A stretch of DNA of 7,009 bases, taken from Patescibacteria group bacterium. GTDB lineage: Bacteria > Patescibacteriota > Minisyncoccia > JAHCSD01. Within the stretch, counting starts at the first letter, position 1; each line of letters begins with the position of its first letter. A program made the translations under genes and the position numbers. The notes under the pieces are model-generated. The model was not told the DNA's origin and made no database searches. It saw only the letters and a list, made by a program, of their open reading frames with translations. Shown piece by piece: positions 5,194 to 7,009 of this stretch. The DNA lies in assembly GCA_018609185.1 (NCBI GenBank), contig JAHCSD010000003.1, positions 2,278 through 9,286 on the forward strand. The letters run 5' to 3'.

Positions 5194-6743
5194 TAATCAA
5201 AGATTTAAAAACCCTCAAGAGCTTTTTTGCCGAACATGTTCGGGGACCTGTTTTTGCAGTAGGAGTATATGCGTTCCATAGGCTTGGCCCGGAAGAATTT
5301 CTGCCTGACTACCGAATCCTGGCATTACGGGACAGTCTTGACACCCGGCTCATTGAAAAAGACGTTCATGTTCTTTCGCTAGAAAAAGGCATGGGGACAA
5401 AACATCTTAAAGAACCACGAAATTCCACCACGGTATTGCGTAATAAAAAGGTAATAACCTATCTCAACCAATTCAAACGGCCTATTATTCTTGTGTACAA
5501 GACCTCGACTAACATGGAACGTGCCGCAAAAAAACACGAGTGGGTACTCGCGCAAAGCCCGACCAAATTTGGCAAAACGTTATTTGAAAATAAGGTGCAG
5601 TTCAGAAAAATCCTCACGCGCATCAATGTGCCCAGCCCTCCGGGAGAAATAAAAACCCTTACTCACACGATAAAAGATTTAAGAGAAGAAAAAATGATAA
5701 GCCAGTTTTCGGCGCTGTTTTTGAACTATACCTCTCAATACGGGCTTCCGTTTGTGATGCAGCATCCCACCAAAGGCGGTGGGAAGGGGACGTTTTTTAT
5801 ACATTCAGAAGATGAGTTTTTCCACGCGTTGAAAAAGATACGGATCAGAACCAGGGACAACGAAATCGAGGAAGAAGAAAAAAGAAAAAAACTCGAAATT
5901 ATAATAGCCAGATACATCAGGGGACCCTCACCCAGCATTACGGGCTGCGTGACGCGACAGGGGATACTCTCGACTAACTTGCAACACCAGATACTTGACT
6001 CTCCCTTGCTCTATAACCCTAAAAAGGGTTCAGGGCTCTTTTGCGGACACGATTGGTCATCTTCCCATTTCTCCTCTCATATCGAAAACCGAGCCTACGA
6101 AATAACAGAACGAGTGGGCCTCTACTTAAAAAAGCGAGGATACAAGGGAATATTCGGGCTTGATTTTGTGTTAGACGCAAAAACGCAGAACGTATACGTA
6201 ACAGAGTGCAACCCGAGATTTCTCGGATCGCTCCCCACGCTTACCATGGTCCAGTTAAAAAATAATGAACCTCCTATCCTCGCCTTCCACCTGCTGGAGT
6301 ACTTAAATCTTGACTACAAGATAGACCTCGTGCGTATTAATCGACTTATGCGAAAACATAAAGAAGGAGCCCATATGATGATCCATAACCTTTCGGAGAA
6401 ATGGGCAAAAAATCACGGGGTGCTCAAAGCCGGTGTATATCGACTGAAGGCCGGGGATTCACAGCTCGTATTTTTACGACCGGGGTATAAATTACAACAC
6501 TTACGAAACAAAAACGAGTTCCTGATTACAGAAGGTGTTCCGTTTAAAAAATCTCATTTCAGCCCCAATAGACGTTTAGTCCGAATTCTCACATTACGAG
6601 CCGTATTAAAAAAGCCGCCTGGTATTCTTTCACACTGGGCGGAACAAATTATCAAATCCGTACACCAAGGCCTTGAAGTTCGACCCGTACGATTCGCCAA
6701 ACTAATTAAGGTGTTCAACCCTCACTATCTCGCAAAAGGGTAG
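5190..6743 (+). CDS. Large ATP-grasp ligase (carboxylate-amine ligase type), unknown substrate
   Basis: A 517-aa predicted cytosolic ATP-grasp enzyme. Residues 1-126 resemble a pre-ATP-grasp domain. The ATP-grasp fold then begins at FGKTLFENKVQFRKILTRINVPSP (127-150), with PFVMQHPTKGGGKGTFFI (187-204) holding the glycine-rich nucleotide loop, an acidic/basic helical stretch at 222-237, the strand GIFGLDFVLD (320-329), and the metal-binding VTECNPRFLGS (E339, N341). A basic extension of about 130 residues (385-517) matches no domain I can name and may be the substrate-binding part. It starts within the stop of the DUF1704 gene (ATGA overlap), a strong sign of translational coupling and shared function. 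The enzyme should form an amide bond with ATP consumption; in similar neighbourhoods this slot is filled by a glutathione-synthase-like or other ATP-grasp ligase. Substrates cannot be read from the sequence. Confidence 0.8.
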   Translation: MIIKDLKTLKSFFAEHVRGPVFAVGVYAFHRLGPEEFLPDYRILALRDSLDTRLIEKDVHVLSLEKGMGTKHLKEPRNSTTVLRNKKVITYLNQFKRPIILVYKTSTNMERAAKKHEWVLAQSPTKFGKTLFENKVQFRKILTRINVPSPPGEIKTLTHTIKDLREEKMISQFSALFLNYTSQYGLPFVMQHPTKGGGKGTFFIHSEDEFFHALKKIRIRTRDNEIEEEEKRKKLEIIIARYIRGPSPSITGCVTRQGILSTNLQHQILDSPLLYNPKKGSGLFCGHDWSSSHFSSHIENRAYEITERVGLYLKKRGYKGIFGLDFVLDAKTQNVYVTECNPRFLGSLPTLTMVQLKNNEPPILAFHLLEYLNLDYKIDLVRINRLMRKHKEGAHMMIHNLSEKWAKNHGVLKAGVYRLKAGDSQLVFLRPGYKLQHLRNKNEFLITEGVPFKKSHFSPNRRLVRILTLRAVLKKPPGILSHWAEQIIKSVHQGLEVRPVRFAKLIKVFNPHYLAKG

Positions 6744-7009
6744 GGCTCTAGGACTCGGACAGAATCAATTTAGCGGAGTGCATTCAGGCAAGATTCGAGG
6801 CGCGAGGAGTGATGCGATGCTGGAAGCATCGTGAGCGAAGAGCAACGAAGAAGCTTGCCTGAATGCGCCCGCCCGGAGGGAAGCTAAAAAATGGCTAATT
6901 TCTTTGTTGCTTCTCCTCGAAGTAGCTTTCGCTACTCCTTCGTCGCAGCACCTTCGAAATCGTCTCATTTTTTAGCTTCTAAAGTTGATACTGTTCGAGT
7001 CCTAGAGCC
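6744..7009. repeat. Structured palindromic element: terminal inverted repeat around two hairpin arms
   Basis: The ends 6744-6762 and 6991-7009 pair over 19 nt (18 Watson-Crick, one G-U). After one mismatch the stem continues as 6764-6771 with 6982-6989. Arm 1 is GCATTCAGGCAAG (6780-6792) / CTTGCCTGAATGC (6854-6866), perfect over 13 bp and extended outward to 6773/6872, tipped by CGATGCT-GGA-AGCATCG (6815-6831). Arm 2 is GAAGCTAAAAAATG (6880-6893) / CATTTTTTAGCTTC (6966-6979), perfect over 14 bp, then ATTTC (6898) / GAAAT (6956), tipped by AGTAGC-TTTC-GCTACT (6921-6936). It begins at the first base after the stop codon and ends at the last base of the window. It holds no gene I can support. 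It could be a non-coding RNA, a 3' transcript-stabilising structure or a MITE-like element; a terminator role cannot be judged because the following bases are absent. Confidence 0.75.

Noticed and set aside
6015..6030. AACCCT-AAAA-AGGGTT hairpin
   Set aside because: It lies inside the coding sequence of the large ATP-grasp gene, has no adjacent T-tract and is short enough to arise by chance.
6765..6968. 67-aa minus-strand open reading frame in the 3' element
   Set aside because: It is rich in Arg, Ser and Ala, lies wholly within hairpin arms and has no initiation signal; the palindromic structure explains the sequence better.

Overview
The window looks like part of a small-genome bacterial chromosome, most likely a Patescibacteria/CPR lineage (perhaps Parcubacteria-like). 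This is inferred from the compact yebC-ruvC block, the run of genes with almost no spacing, the lack of Shine-Dalgarno sites before most genes, and the cassette type; no phylogenetic marker was tested. TAA, TAG and TGA all end genes here, so UGA is not reassigned and the Gracilibacteria/Absconditabacteria code is unlikely.

Layout. Positions 53-402 hold a complete minus-strand unit: promoter candidate, strong Shine-Dalgarno site, a 72-aa two-helix membrane protein and an intrinsic terminator. Positions 403-511 show nothing I can name. Positions 512-731 form a GC-rich element with a long closing stem around two hairpin arms. A consensus -10 box follows, then six plus-strand genes: yebC, ruvC, a 7TM membrane protein, an ATP-grasp ligase fused to a retropepsin-like peptidase, a DUF1704/MATCAP-type metallopeptidase, and a second large ATP-grasp enzyme. 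The gaps between these genes are 26, 3, 1, 18 and -4 nt. From the base after the last stop codon to the last base of the window lies a second element (6744-7009) with the same plan of closing stem plus two hairpin arms.

How the genes work together. YebC and RuvC are housekeeping proteins (translation or transcription factor; Holliday junction resolvase). The last four genes look like a membrane-associated amino acid/peptide tagging system: two ATP-grasp ligases that could form amide bonds, and two peptidases (aspartyl and HExxxH metallo) that could remove or trim the product, with the 7TM protein as the likely membrane partner. Related sets are known from comparative genomics of proteobacteria, but substrate and product are, to my knowledge, unknown. 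The writer/eraser logic resembles eukaryotic tubulin tyrosination and detyrosination (ATP-grasp-fold TTL versus DUF1704-family MATCAP).

The most unusual DNA-level features are a symmetric array of eight heptamers (ATTNGTG type, one ATTCGCG) spaced 9-11 nt that supplies the YebC C-terminal tail, the yebC stop and the ruvC GTG start, and the two structured elements that flank the plus-strand block.
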